From DAHVFY01 sp040388665 (GTDB lineage: Bacteria; Chlamydiota; Chlamydiia; Chlamydiales; Rhabdochlamydiaceae), in NCBI GenBank assembly GCA_040388665.1, contig JAZKBL010000006.1:1-64000 (forward strand): DNA of 64,000 nt, read 5' to 3'. The position numbers were made by a program, and so were the translations under genes. Below, one piece after another: positions 16,982 through 25,603 of the stretch; within the stretch, counting starts at the first letter, position 1, and every line of letters begins with the position of its first letter. The notes under the pieces are model-generated. The model was given only the letters and a program-made list of their open reading frames with translations, did no database searches and had not been told where the DNA came from.

Positions 16982-18418
16982 ATGACACAAAACAGCGCAA
17001 AAATAAAAATTCCTCCCAACTCTAAAGAATCAGAGATGATGGTTTTAGGATGTATGCTAACAAACGTCAACAGCCTAAATATCGCAGCAGATGCTTTAGA
17101 CGAGTCTGACTTTTACTACGCTGAACATAAAACGATCTTCCAAATACTGAAAAGTGCCTACGTAAGCGACAAACCAACAGATGTTCACCTCATCTGCGAA
17201 GAGCTAAAAAGACAGAACAAATTAAGCGCCATCGGCGGTATTGCCTATGTTACAGCGCTCGCTCAATATGCAGGGACCTCTGCTTACATCGAAGAATACA
17301 GCGATCTTGTTAAATCAAAATCCATTTTACGCCGCATGATCTTAGCTGCTCAAGAGATCGAAAAGATAGCTCTTGAAGATCCAATGGATGTCCAGGTAAC
17401 GCTTGATGAAGCGCAGCAAAAATTCTATAGCATTAGCCAGAATGCAAATCCAGGCGCCGGCGTTCACATTAAAGACGTCCTCTCCGGGGTTAAGGCGGAA
17501 TCGCGTACTCCTTATTTGCGCGAATTGCAAGCGCGGCAGGAAAAATTCCAATTGCGCGGACCAGAAGACCTTGGCATTACAGGAATTCCTACCCATTTTG
17601 TTGACATTGACAAAATGCTAAATGGTCTTGCACCTTCGAACTTAATGATCTTAGCAGCAAGGCCTGCTATGGGAAAAACGGCACTTGCCCTAAATCTTGC
17701 AGAAAACATCTGCTTTAAAAATGGACTTCCTGTCGGCATCTTCTCTCTTGAAATGACTGCCGAACAGCTCTTACACCGGGTGGTCTGCTCGCAAGCAGAA
17801 GTTGAATCTGATAAAATCCGCAATGGCTCGCTCGGCGGTGTTGAATTTCAACGCATTGTATCAAGCGTCAATATGATGCAGCAACACACAATGATTATCG
17901 ATGATCAGCCAGGCCTTAAAATTACAGACCTACGCGCAAGAGCGCGTCGCATGAAAGAGTCCTACGGCATTCAATTTCTTGTAATCGACTACCTTCAACT
18001 CATTTCTGGTTCTGGCAACTCACGCAACATGGAAAATAGACAAAACGAGATTTCTGAAATTTCTCGGATGCTCAAGAACCTTGCGCGAGAGCTTAATGTT
18101 CCAATCCTCTGCCTTTCCCAGCTTTCCCGAAAAGTTGAAGAACGTCAAGGCCACCGCCCTATGATGAGCGATTTAAGAGAAAGCGGAAGCTTGGAACAAG
18201 ATTCCGATGTTGTTTTATTGCTATTTAGACGAGACTATTATGACCCGCAGGATAAACCAGGTCTTGCAGAACTGATCGTCGCTAAGAACAGACACGGGGC
18301 TGTTGGCGATATCAGGCTTACCTACCGCAAAGAGATCTCCCAGTTTGCAAATTATTCCTCTATGTCTCTTCAGACACAACCGGAAAACAGCGCAGATCCC
18401 TTTGCAGCGTTAAGATAA
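16982..18418 (+). CDS. dnaB: Replicative DNA helicase DnaB
   Basis: The hexameric 5'-3' helicase of the replication fork. The N-terminal helical domain (about 10-115, starting PPNSKESEMMVLGCML) joins through a linker to a RecA-like domain. Walker A is ARPAMGKTALALN, Walker B LVIDYLQLISG, and the later SQLSRKVEERQGHRPMMSDLRESG segment is characteristic of DnaB. The length of 478 residues is normal and there is no intein. The ATG lacks a visible ribosome binding site. From memory, dnaB-mnmG-lplA is also the order in Chlamydia. Confidence 0.96.
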   Translation: MTQNSAKIKIPPNSKESEMMVLGCMLTNVNSLNIAADALDESDFYYAEHKTIFQILKSAYVSDKPTDVHLICEELKRQNKLSAIGGIAYVTALAQYAGTSAYIEEYSDLVKSKSILRRMILAAQEIEKIALEDPMDVQVTLDEAQQKFYSISQNANPGAGVHIKDVLSGVKAESRTPYLRELQARQEKFQLRGPEDLGITGIPTHFVDIDKMLNGLAPSNLMILAARPAMGKTALALNLAENICFKNGLPVGIFSLEMTAEQLLHRVVCSQAEVESDKIRNGSLGGVEFQRIVSSVNMMQQHTMIIDDQPGLKITDLRARARRMKESYGIQFLVIDYLQLISGSGNSRNMENRQNEISEISRMLKNLARELNVPILCLSQLSRKVEERQGHRPMMSDLRESGSLEQDSDVVLLLFRRDYYDPQDKPGLAELIVAKNRHGAVGDIRLTYRKEISQFANYSSMSLQTQPENSADPFAALR

Positions 18419-18486
18419 GTTTTTTTTGACTTTCCTTTTTTTCCCTTAAGAGGTTAAAATGAGTTTCAATTTTTTTGAGGTACGAC

Positions 18487-18576
18487 ATGTCATCTGTTAA
18501 GAAGAAACGAAAATTTAAAATTGCTAAGCATAAGAGAAAAAAGCGCAGCCGTCGCGATAGACATAAGAAAAAATAG
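18487..18576 (+). CDS. 29-residue basic AURKAIP1/COX24-like (bS22-type) protein
   Basis: A 29-residue protein made mostly of Lys, Arg and His (MSSVKKKRK... ending DRHKKK). The pattern S-V-x-K-K-R-x6-H-K-x-x-K-x-x-R-x-x-R-H matches the short AURKAIP1/COX24 domain, found in mitoribosomal mS38 and in the actinobacterial ribosomal protein bS22. A role as a small ribosomal subunit protein near the decoding region is therefore likely. GAGG six bases upstream of the ATG (18477-18480) is a good ribosome binding site. The gene stands alone between dnaB and mnmG, followed within eight bases by the long palindrome. It is short enough to be missed by most gene callers. Confidence 0.75.
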   Translation: MSSVKKKRKFKIAKHKRKKRSRRDRHKKK

Positions 18577-18583
18577 AATAATC

Positions 18584-18758
18584 TATACCCCTTCCACTTG
18601 AAAAGACCCGCGTTTGGTAAGGAGGCGCCTTAATTTTGCATCAGGCTTTGCCGGCGCCGAAGCAGCTCAACTTGAATAAGTTGAGCGATACAGGCGGATG
18701 CAAAAGTAGTGGCTGCTCAACACAGTCAAACGTGGTCTTTTCAAGTGGAAGGGGTATA
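18584..18758. repeat. Nested 175-bp palindrome upstream of mnmG (MITE-like)
   Basis: Perfect 25-base inverted repeats form the ends (18584-18608 and 18734-18758, TATACCCC...GGGGTATA). Inside lie a second pair, TTTTGCATC (18633-18641) with GATGCAAAA (18697-18705), and a central hairpin GCTCAACTT/AAGTTGAGC (18664-18685). The ends carry TA on both sides, as in TA-targeting MITEs of the IS630/Tc1-mariner type. No transposase is present. The right arm contains GGAAGGGG, the only candidate ribosome binding site of mnmG, 12 bases before its ATG. A read-through transcript from the small gene upstream would bury that site in the stem. Confidence 0.7.
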
Positions 18759-18766
18759 TATATCTG

Positions 18767-20584
18767 ATGTGGAGATATCCGGAAGAATTTGATGTCATCG
18801 TTATCGGGGCTGGGCATGCAGGCTGTGAAGCTGCACATGCCTCTGCCGTAATGGGAGTAAAAACTCTTTTACTGACGATGAATCTTGATACAATTGCCAA
18901 AATGAGCTGCAACCCAGCAATCGGGGGAACAGCAAAAGGTCATATTGTTCGAGAAATCGATGCTCTTGGCGGCATCATGGGGAAAATCGCTGACCAAACA
19001 GCGATCCAATTTCGCATGTTAAATGCTTCTAAAGGTCCCGCTGTCTGGTCTCCACGTGCTCAAGCAGACAAATTTGCTTATCAGACCGTCATGAAACGTC
19101 GTCTGGAACAAGTTCCCAATCTATTCATCAAACAAGGCACGATAGAATCTCTTCTAATTGAAGAAGGGAAAATCGTCGGCGTTGCAACGCTTGAAGGAAT
19201 CGATTACAGCGGAAAAACTATCATCCTTTCCTCAGGAACATTCATGCGCGGTCTTGTCCATATTGGCGAAGTACAATATGCGGGCGGAAGAGCCGGTGAC
19301 AAACCTTCCGTTGGCCTTTCTGCGCACTTAGAAGAACTTGGATTTTCTCTCGGGCGCTTAAAAACGGGCACACCCCCTCGCATTCATAGACGGAGCGTCG
19401 ACTTTTCTCAAATGGAAGAGCAGCCAGGCGAGGCCGGGGTCCGCTTTTCTTATGATGAACCTGAAGGACCGTTCATGCCCCAAGTTCCTTGCTACATCAC
19501 TTACACCAATGAAAAAACCAAGCAAGTCGTTCTTGAAAACCTCCATAGATCTCCGATGTATTCAGGAAAAATCAAAAGCATTGGACCAAGATACTGTCCT
19601 TCCATCGAAGATAAAATGGTGCGCTTTGCAGACAAAGACAGACATCAAATTTTTCTTGAACCTGAAGGGTTAGATACAGATGAGCTTTACGTCAACGGGA
19701 TCTCCTCCTCCCTTCCTTTTGATGTGCAGCTCAAAATGCTGCATACCATTGATGGCCTACAAAATGCAGAAATCATGCGTCCTGCCTACGCCATCGAATA
19801 CGATTACATCAAAAGCGGACAACTCTACCCAACGCTTGAAACCAAAAAAATCGAAGGACTTTTCTTTGCAGGTCAGATCAATGGAACAACAGGATACGAA
19901 GAGGCTGCAGGACAAGGACTGATCGCCGGCATCAATGCTGCAAATAAAATTCTTGGGAAAGATCCTTTTATTTTAAAAAGAAGTGAAGCCTACATTGGCG
20001 TTATGATCGATGAACTGATTGCAAAAGAGCTAGAAGAACCTTACCGCATGTTCACAAGTCGGGCTGAATACCGCCTGCTTCTTAGACAAGATAACGCAGA
20101 TTTAAGGCTCCGTCCCTATGCCTTTGCACTTGGACTTGTTGATGAAAAAAGATATCAAAACACACTTAATAAACAAAAGAGCATGGAAGAGCAGATCGCT
20201 CTTTTAAGCAAAACGTTTAAACAAATTGATGGAAAATCTCATTCTTTATCTCAACTTCTTTGCCGTCCTGAATATACCTACGCAAAGCTTCTTGAAACAT
20301 ATCCTGAACATGTGGGCGATCACGGATCAGAAATCAATATTCAGATCGAGCTTTACCTAAAATATGCAGGCTACATTGAAAGACAGCACAAAGAAATTGC
20401 TAAACTAGACAATCTTGAATGCATCAAAATCCCTAAAGAATTTGATTTCCTATCCGTTAAAGGTCTTAGCAATGAAGCCAAAGAAAAACTGCACCGCGTG
20501 CGCCCTCTGACGCTTGCAGCCGCCGCCCGTATTTCAGGTGTTTCACCAGCTGATATCTCCGTACTCATGGTGGCTCTTAGATGA
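18767..20584 (+). CDS. mnmG: tRNA uridine 5-carboxymethylaminomethyl modification enzyme MnmG (GidA)
   Basis: An FAD-dependent enzyme that with MnmE builds the cmnm5/nm5 group on wobble uridine 34 of tRNAs. The FAD dinucleotide fold GAGHAGCEAA is at residues 14-23, followed by the conserved MSCNPAIGGTAKGH and the KTGTPPRI segments. The C-terminal helical MnmE-binding domain is complete, giving 605 residues. The ATG lies eight bases after a long palindrome whose right arm supplies the only ribosome-binding-like sequence. The stop overlaps the start of lplA by four bases (ATGA). Confidence 0.96.
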   Translation: MWRYPEEFDVIVIGAGHAGCEAAHASAVMGVKTLLLTMNLDTIAKMSCNPAIGGTAKGHIVREIDALGGIMGKIADQTAIQFRMLNASKGPAVWSPRAQADKFAYQTVMKRRLEQVPNLFIKQGTIESLLIEEGKIVGVATLEGIDYSGKTIILSSGTFMRGLVHIGEVQYAGGRAGDKPSVGLSAHLEELGFSLGRLKTGTPPRIHRRSVDFSQMEEQPGEAGVRFSYDEPEGPFMPQVPCYITYTNEKTKQVVLENLHRSPMYSGKIKSIGPRYCPSIEDKMVRFADKDRHQIFLEPEGLDTDELYVNGISSSLPFDVQLKMLHTIDGLQNAEIMRPAYAIEYDYIKSGQLYPTLETKKIEGLFFAGQINGTTGYEEAAGQGLIAGINAANKILGKDPFILKRSEAYIGVMIDELIAKELEEPYRMFTSRAEYRLLLRQDNADLRLRPYAFALGLVDEKRYQNTLNKQKSMEEQIALLSKTFKQIDGKSHSLSQLLCRPEYTYAKLLETYPEHVGDHGSEINIQIELYLKYAGYIERQHKEIAKLDNLECIKIPKEFDFLSVKGLSNEAKEKLHRVRPLTLAAAARISGVSPADISVLMVALR

Positions 20585-21312
20585 CGCTGCATCTTTTACA
20601 TTTGAAGGACTGCCCCATTTTTGAGCAGCTGCAAATGGAAGAGGCTCTTTTATGCTCTGATGACCGCAACTTCTGCATCATCAACGAAGGCTCAAGCCCC
20701 GCCATCGTCATGGGAATTTCAGGAAAACCGGAGCTTCTCATCCACAAAGAAACACTCGATGCAAACCCGATTCCCGTGATCAAGCGTTTTAGCGGCGGCG
20801 GAACGGTTATTGTCGACGAAAACACTCTCTTTGTAACTTTCGTCTTTGCAAAATCAAGCCACAGCTTTGCCGCCTATCCAGAACCGATCATGCGTTGGAC
20901 AGAAGAGATCTATAAAGATGTCTTTGCGCTTCCTGAGTTTGCTCTTCGAGAAAATGACTATGTGATTGGGGAGCGCAAATGCGGCGGAAATGCGCAATAC
21001 ATAAAAAAGCAAAGATGGCTGCACCACACTTCATTTCTTTTTAACTTCGATCCTCATCGTATGGATTATCTTCTACACCCTCCAAAAACTCCAAACTACA
21101 GAGCCGGTAGAAAACATTCAGACTTTCTCTGCACTCTCTCTGAACATTTCCCCACAAAAGAACACTTCATTACAGCTCTTAAAAACACCCTAGCGCAGCG
21201 TTTTATACTTGCTGCTGCAACACCAGCCGACGTTCCTTTTTTAACTTCAAGCCGCTGCATTTTAGTGCATAAAAAAAGTCTGTCGAAGGGGCCGAAAGAT
21301 GGCCGCATATAA
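20581..21312 (+). CDS. lplA: Lipoate-protein ligase A family protein
   Basis: A 243-residue BPL/LplA-fold protein that attaches lipoate (or transfers octanoyl/lipoyl groups) to E2 or H proteins. The signature loop VIKRFSGGGTVIVDENTL corresponds to the RRxSGGGxV(Y/F)HD motif of LplA, and ERKCGGNAQ with the HHTSFLFN segment gives the conserved Lys/Asn pocket. It lacks the C-terminal accessory domain of E. coli LplA, so it may need a partner or act as a transferase. It overlaps mnmG by four bases, as in the Chlamydia gene order. It ends before a structured convergent intergenic region. Confidence 0.9.
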   Translation: MTLHLLHLKDCPIFEQLQMEEALLCSDDRNFCIINEGSSPAIVMGISGKPELLIHKETLDANPIPVIKRFSGGGTVIVDENTLFVTFVFAKSSHSFAAYPEPIMRWTEEIYKDVFALPEFALRENDYVIGERKCGGNAQYIKKQRWLHHTSFLFNFDPHRMDYLLHPPKTPNYRAGRKHSDFLCTLSEHFPTKEHFITALKNTLAQRFILAAATPADVPFLTSSRCILVHKKSLSKGPKDGRI

Positions 21313-21447
21313 CCTAGTTTGTTTAGGTGGGTCCGCTTCCTGAAGGTATCATTACGAGCACCTTCAGCGTCATGGTCCCTTAAAAAATGCTTGTAGTTAA
21401 TGAGCACTATTCGCATTCCGGGTGTCCGCTCCGACAGAGAAACACCC
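21312..21447. repeat. Structured intergenic region with three hairpins
   Basis: Between convergent lplA and the protease-like gene lie three hairpins: ACCTA/TAGGT (21312-21328), TGAAGGT/ACCTTCA (21341-21366), and GGGTGT/ACACCC (21420-21447). No T run follows. A minus-strand open frame through it lacks coding character. It could be a terminator cluster, a repeat remnant or a small RNA. Confidence 0.35.
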
Positions 21448-21465
21448 ATTTTACCTAAAAGGCGT

Positions 21466-22479
21466 TTACAGAGGAAGGTATTGTTTGAGCTTTTTTTGGC
21501 CTTTTAATGCGAGGTAAGCGTTGACTTTGTATGCAATTTTCCAAGTAATGCAGCCATTTTCATAATGAAGATCGGGATATTGCCCGATGAAGTTTTCAAT
21601 AATAGCCTGATCACTTGCTTTTAACAAATCAATAACCACAATATGCTTTTTTATTCCAAAAAAGCGTTGATTTGCTTCCTGTATTGTGATTTCTTTTTGT
21701 TTAGATTCTAGATATTTAATCGTCATCTGATTCCACTCATACGGCTGAATGGTTTCAGTCATTTGATCAAAATAAGTCCACTGAGCAGGCAACTGGCATA
21801 TCCTACTTGAGCCAAGAGATGCTTTAACAAGAGCTCTTAAGGAACGAAATTCTGTACCCAAATGTCGAATATGCAGAAGCGCAGTACGCAAAATGCAAGC
21901 AGCTTCAATGTTACATGAACCATAATCTGATTGCCTCTCTTCTTCTGAAAACAGCCAATCACATGTTCCTTTAACCCCTGAGCAAGCAATTGATTGATAG
22001 GAATCTTTTAAATTAACTCCTATGGAATCAAGAACAACTATTTCGCGTCCTATTGCTCGATTTGCATGAAATAAAAAAGGAGTTACATGTTCAAAATCAT
22101 TTGCATAAATAATAAATCCGACGGGCTGCTGTTCTTCTTGTTCGAAAAGTTTATATAACAAATTATCAACTTTAGTATGCCCGCAAAGCCTAATACAAAT
22201 ATTATATTTTTTTTGATATCCTTTTACAATTTTATCTAATAAAAAAAGCGCTGGAAGATGAATTTCTTCTTCTTGTGTTTCAATAGATACTTTGACATTC
22301 ATAGGCTGTAATAGACTATAAAGATCGGGAAACCGCTCTGTAAATCGACTTGCAGCGGGGGCTGTAAGAAAAGATGCGCTAGGGCGCGTCCTCAAAACGC
22401 GACCTCCGTGTTGGGACACCTCTTGAGGGATTTTCGGGGGAGAACCTAGAAGAGTTTCAATAGAACTACTTATACTCAT
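21466..22479 (-). CDS. Putative CE-clan cysteine protease or acyltransferase (candidate effector)
   Basis: This 337-residue protein has no signal peptide and no name I recognise. A catalytic layout like that of clan CE cysteine proteases (Ulp1/SENP, adenain, YopJ) is visible. His131 is in FEHVTPFLF, Asp151 ends the strand EIVVLDS, and Gln183 lies six residues before Cys189 in RQSDYGSCNIEAA. The Gln-x5-Cys spacing equals that of yeast Ulp1, and His-x19-Asp is close to it. The first ~50 residues are Ser/Pro/Arg-rich and disordered-looking, as in type III substrates. Family members in intracellular bacteria remove ubiquitin-like modifiers or acetylate host kinases. Which activity applies here is unknown. 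It has a long AT-rich upstream region and is monocistronic. Confidence 0.65.
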   Translation of the reverse strand: MSISSSIETLLGSPPKIPQEVSQHGGRVLRTRPSASFLTAPAASRFTERFPDLYSLLQPMNVKVSIETQEEEIHLPALFLLDKIVKGYQKKYNICIRLCGHTKVDNLLYKLFEQEEQQPVGFIIYANDFEHVTPFLFHANRAIGREIVVLDSIGVNLKDSYQSIACSGVKGTCDWLFSEEERQSDYGSCNIEAACILRTALLHIRHLGTEFRSLRALVKASLGSSRICQLPAQWTYFDQMTETIQPYEWNQMTIKYLESKQKEITIQEANQRFFGIKKHIVVIDLLKASDQAIIENFIGQYPDLHYENGCITWKIAYKVNAYLALKGQKKLKQYLPL

Positions 22480-22626
22480 AACAACTAATTACTTTTGTTT
22501 AAAAAGATAATTTTATATTCTATCATGTTTTTTGTCAATATTAATATTCTTTTATTTAATCTTTACACAATAAACCAAAGTATATAAAACCATAGCAAAC
22601 GAAACATAGTTAACTATAGGTAAAAT

Positions 22627-22947
22627 ATGACAAGTTTAATTTCTAACGCAGCTGAGAGCTGCTTAGATGTCGCTAAAGAGTTCTTGCCTGGGTCTATGAC
22701 ACAAGAAGAACGTATCACTACTGGCATGCTAGGAATTGCAGGCGTTGTCACAACCGCAGCTCTAGCTATATTTGCAGCTCCGCCTATTGCCCTTGGCATC
22801 GTTGGTGGAATATCAGCAACAATCCTTGTTGGCGCCATACTCGGTTCACGAGGAATCTCTTATTCTGCGGTGATTGCAGCTGGAATCCTTTTCATTGCGG
22901 GCGCTATAACAGGTCATATCCCTATCGTATTCGCAATTGCTCTCTAG
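22627..22947 (+). CDS. Small hydrophobic membrane protein
   Basis: A 106-residue protein, unknown by name. A polar N-terminal third (about 1-35) is followed by three hydrophobic Gly/Ala-rich segments (about 36-62, 64-80 and 81-105) that should span or insert in a membrane. The pattern resembles short inclusion-membrane or inner-membrane proteins of chlamydiae, which carry bilobed hydrophobic regions; that link is speculative. TAGG lies six bases before the ATG. The stop overlaps the convergent sdhB stop by four bases. The upstream 147-bp gap is very AT-rich and shared with the divergent protease-like gene. Confidence 0.65.
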   Translation: MTSLISNAAESCLDVAKEFLPGSMTQEERITTGMLGIAGVVTTAALAIFAAPPIALGIVGGISATILVGAILGSRGISYSAVIAAGILFIAGAITGHIPIVFAIAL

Positions 22948-23714
22948 TCGATGTCGGGAAGACTAAAAAGGTCCTTGAGCCCTTGCTTTGCAACAGCTCT
23001 GCCCATAACAGCAATGGATTCGGTAAGCGGGATGTTTTTTGGGCAGACTTGAACGCAGTTTTGGGCGTTGCCGCAGTCGCTGATCCCTCCCTCTTCCATA
23101 AGGGGCCGGATTCTTTCTTCGACGACCATTTTGCCGGTAGGATGATTATTAAAAAGGCGCACCTGAGAAATAGGGGCTGGGCCTATAAATTTTGATTGAT
23201 CATTAACTTGCGGGCAAGCCTCTGTACAGCAACCACACGTCATACATGTGGAAAGTGCATACATCACTTCCTGCACTTTTGGGCTAATCTTAGGACCAAA
23301 ACCTCGATCTGATGCATCATCAACATCAATCCATCCATGAACTTTAATCAAGTTATCAAACATCCGATCACGATTGACGACAAGATCTTTCACAAGGGGA
23401 AATTTGGTCATAGGAGCCAATACAACAGTGTTGCTGCTAGCTCCTTGAAGAAGTCCATCAATGAGAGCTGTGCATGCCTGGCGAGGACGGCCGTTGATCA
23501 GCATTGTACACGAGCCGCAGACTTCTTCAAGACATCCCTGTTCCCATGCAACGGGACACACTTTTTGCTGGGTGCGTGTTGTAGGATTCTTCTGCACGTC
23601 CATAAGCGCTGAGGTCACATTATAGTAAGGCTTTAATTCAAGCTCAAACTCCTCCCAGTACTGGTTTTCAGGCGTGCCGCGAAAAATTTTAAGGATAAAT
23701 GTTTTAGCTTTCAT
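22944..23714 (-). CDS. sdhB: Succinate dehydrogenase iron-sulfur subunit
   Basis: The iron-sulfur subunit of succinate:quinone oxidoreductase (complex II), carrying electrons from FAD in SdhA to the membrane subunit. The [2Fe-2S] region has GCLEEVCGSC followed by a Cys near RPRQAC. The [4Fe-4S] and [3Fe-4S] sites are CMTCGCCTEACP and CVQVCPKNIP, with the remaining Cys in GNAQNC. The length (256 residues) is normal. The start overlaps the sdhA stop by four bases. It is the last gene of the sdhC-sdhA-sdhB operon, ending four bases inside the convergent membrane-protein gene. Confidence 0.95.
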   Translation of the reverse strand: MKAKTFILKIFRGTPENQYWEEFELELKPYYNVTSALMDVQKNPTTRTQQKVCPVAWEQGCLEEVCGSCTMLINGRPRQACTALIDGLLQGASSNTVVLAPMTKFPLVKDLVVNRDRMFDNLIKVHGWIDVDDASDRGFGPKISPKVQEVMYALSTCMTCGCCTEACPQVNDQSKFIGPAPISQVRLFNNHPTGKMVVEERIRPLMEEGGISDCGNAQNCVQVCPKNIPLTESIAVMGRAVAKQGLKDLFSLPDID

Positions 23715-25600
23715 AAGGGCAACTGGATATTGTTAGGAATGTTTTCTAACGTGGGTTTTACTTTTTTAGCTTTTGTGTAATCGCGCATGACGGGTAGAAG
23801 ATGGCGTGTATCTACCGGTGTGTACGTAATTTCAGGCTCATCTGCACGGTACTCTCCAATTGTTGTTTTCAGCCAATTGGCATCATCGCGCATTGGGTAT
23901 TCAGGTTTAAAATGAGCGCCACGCGATTCGTTGCGCAAAAGTGCACCCTTTGTCATGACAAGAGAAAGCTCAATCATCGAAGCGAACTGATTAGCAAAAG
24001 CGTAGGTTTGATTAAGCTTATGTCCTTTATCATCAAGAGAGATATGAGCGTATCTCTCACGAATCTCTTTAATAAAATCTAGAGTCTTTTGTAAATCGGC
24101 ATTATTTCTTTTCACGGTGACATTACGGATCATCGCATCGGCTAATTCATCATGCAAGCGATGGACGTTTTCCTTTCCCCCTCTAATTAGCAGATCATGT
24201 TTAAAAGCTTCTTCTTTTGCAAGAGCTTCTGAAAAAATTCTTGAAGGAAGATTGCCATAACTTGCGCTTAATGTTTCTAAATAATGAGGAATCTCAACAC
24301 CAGCAACTAGGCCTCCAAAAATACAAGAGAGAAGAGAATTCGCACCAAGACGATTTGCGCCATGGTATTGATGCTCTGATTCCCCAACATCAAAACAGCC
24401 CGGGATATTTGTCATCTGCCGAAAACGCGTGAGTCTATCAGGATCATCAGCTGCTGGCCAATCAACCCAGATCCCCCCCATAGAATAATGGACGGCTGGG
24501 AAAATTTTCATCGGCACTTTATGAGGATCATCTCCTGTAAATTTGCGATAGATATCGAGCACCGACTCAATTTTTTGTTGTACGTTTTTTGAAAGATGGG
24601 AAACATCAAGAAATACTTGGGCTTCGCCATTGACACCCAAACCTAGCTCGCATACACGAAGAACCTCACGCGCTGCAATATCGCGTGGAACAAGATTTCC
24701 AAATGCGGGGTACATCTCTTCAAGAAAGTACCAAGGCTCTCCTGTTTTACCGCAGGGAATCGTCTTGCCATCAGGAGTCTCCATTGTCTTGGAAGAGTCA
24801 CCATACACCCACATTCTTCCACCCTCACCGCGGGTAGATTCAGAAATAAGCCTTAGTTTATCTTCACCAGGAATTGCAGTTGGATGGATCTGAATAAATT
24901 CTCCATTAGCATATTTTGCACCTTGGCAAAAAAGTCTGCCGCTTGCAGCTCCGGTATTAAAGGTGGAATTAGTCGATTTTTTGAAAATAAGTCCAGGACC
25001 ACCTGTTCCAAAAACAACGGCATCTGCTTTCAAAATATCCAGTTTCATATCAAAGAGATCCATGATCACGATCCCTCGAGCAATTCCTTCTTCATCAAGG
25101 ATCAAACGCATGAACTCATGGTGCTCAAACTTTTCAACGACGCCTTTTGCTTCATAGCGACGCACCTGTTCATCAAGAGAATATAGAAGTTGCTGGCCGG
25201 TAGAAGCGCCACAAAATGCTGTACGGTGGTAGAGTGTACCTCCAAACCTGCGAAAATCAAGATTACCCTCAGCTGTTCGATTGAATGTGCATCCAAAGCG
25301 ATCCATCATCCGGATAATTCCCGGTGCTGCAAGACACATTTCAAGAACAGGAGGTTGATCGGCTAGAAAATCACCTCCCTTAATCGTATCATAGGCGTGA
25401 ATGATAGGAGAGTCATCTTCTCCTTTAAGATTAATTGCTGCATTAATCCCTCCTTGAGCACACACGGAATGGGAGCGCTTGACTTTTGTTACAGAGACAA
25501 TTTTTACTCGGCATCCGTTTTCAGCAAGCTTCATCGCAGCAGCAAGACCTGCAAGGCCTCCTCCAACGACAATCACCTCTTTTCCCATTTTTTTAGACAT
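23711..25600 (-). CDS. sdhA: Succinate dehydrogenase flavoprotein subunit
   Basis: The catalytic flavoprotein of complex II, oxidising succinate to fumarate. The FAD fold VVGGGLAGLAAAMKLAE is at the N-terminus. The SVCAQGGINAA segment is followed by the HxxGGTL-type flavin-attachment region and the active-site segments HPTAIP and GEGGRMW. At 629 residues it fits the Bacillus/Chlamydia-type (SdhCAB) enzymes. The start is ATG with a weak AAAAG site. It lies three bases after sdhC and overlaps sdhB. Complex II suggests a more complete respiratory chain and TCA cycle input, usual in chlamydiae. Confidence 0.96.
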   Translation of the reverse strand: MSKKMGKEVIVVGGGLAGLAAAMKLAENGCRVKIVSVTKVKRSHSVCAQGGINAAINLKGEDDSPIIHAYDTIKGGDFLADQPPVLEMCLAAPGIIRMMDRFGCTFNRTAEGNLDFRRFGGTLYHRTAFCGASTGQQLLYSLDEQVRRYEAKGVVEKFEHHEFMRLILDEEGIARGIVIMDLFDMKLDILKADAVVFGTGGPGLIFKKSTNSTFNTGAASGRLFCQGAKYANGEFIQIHPTAIPGEDKLRLISESTRGEGGRMWVYGDSSKTMETPDGKTIPCGKTGEPWYFLEEMYPAFGNLVPRDIAAREVLRVCELGLGVNGEAQVFLDVSHLSKNVQQKIESVLDIYRKFTGDDPHKVPMKIFPAVHYSMGGIWVDWPAADDPDRLTRFRQMTNIPGCFDVGESEHQYHGANRLGANSLLSCIFGGLVAGVEIPHYLETLSASYGNLPSRIFSEALAKEEAFKHDLLIRGGKENVHRLHDELADAMIRNVTVKRNNADLQKTLDFIKEIRERYAHISLDDKGHKLNQTYAFANQFASMIELSLVMTKGALLRNESRGAHFKPEYPMRDDANWLKTTIGEYRADEPEITYTPVDTRHLLPVMRDYTKAKKVKPTLENIPNNIQLPL

Positions 25601-25603
25601 CTT

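Noticed and set aside
21096..21449. 117-codon minus-strand frame over the end of lplA and the intergenic region
   Set aside because: It is antisense to a conserved gene for much of its length, has no ribosome binding site, and runs through hairpin-rich spacer.
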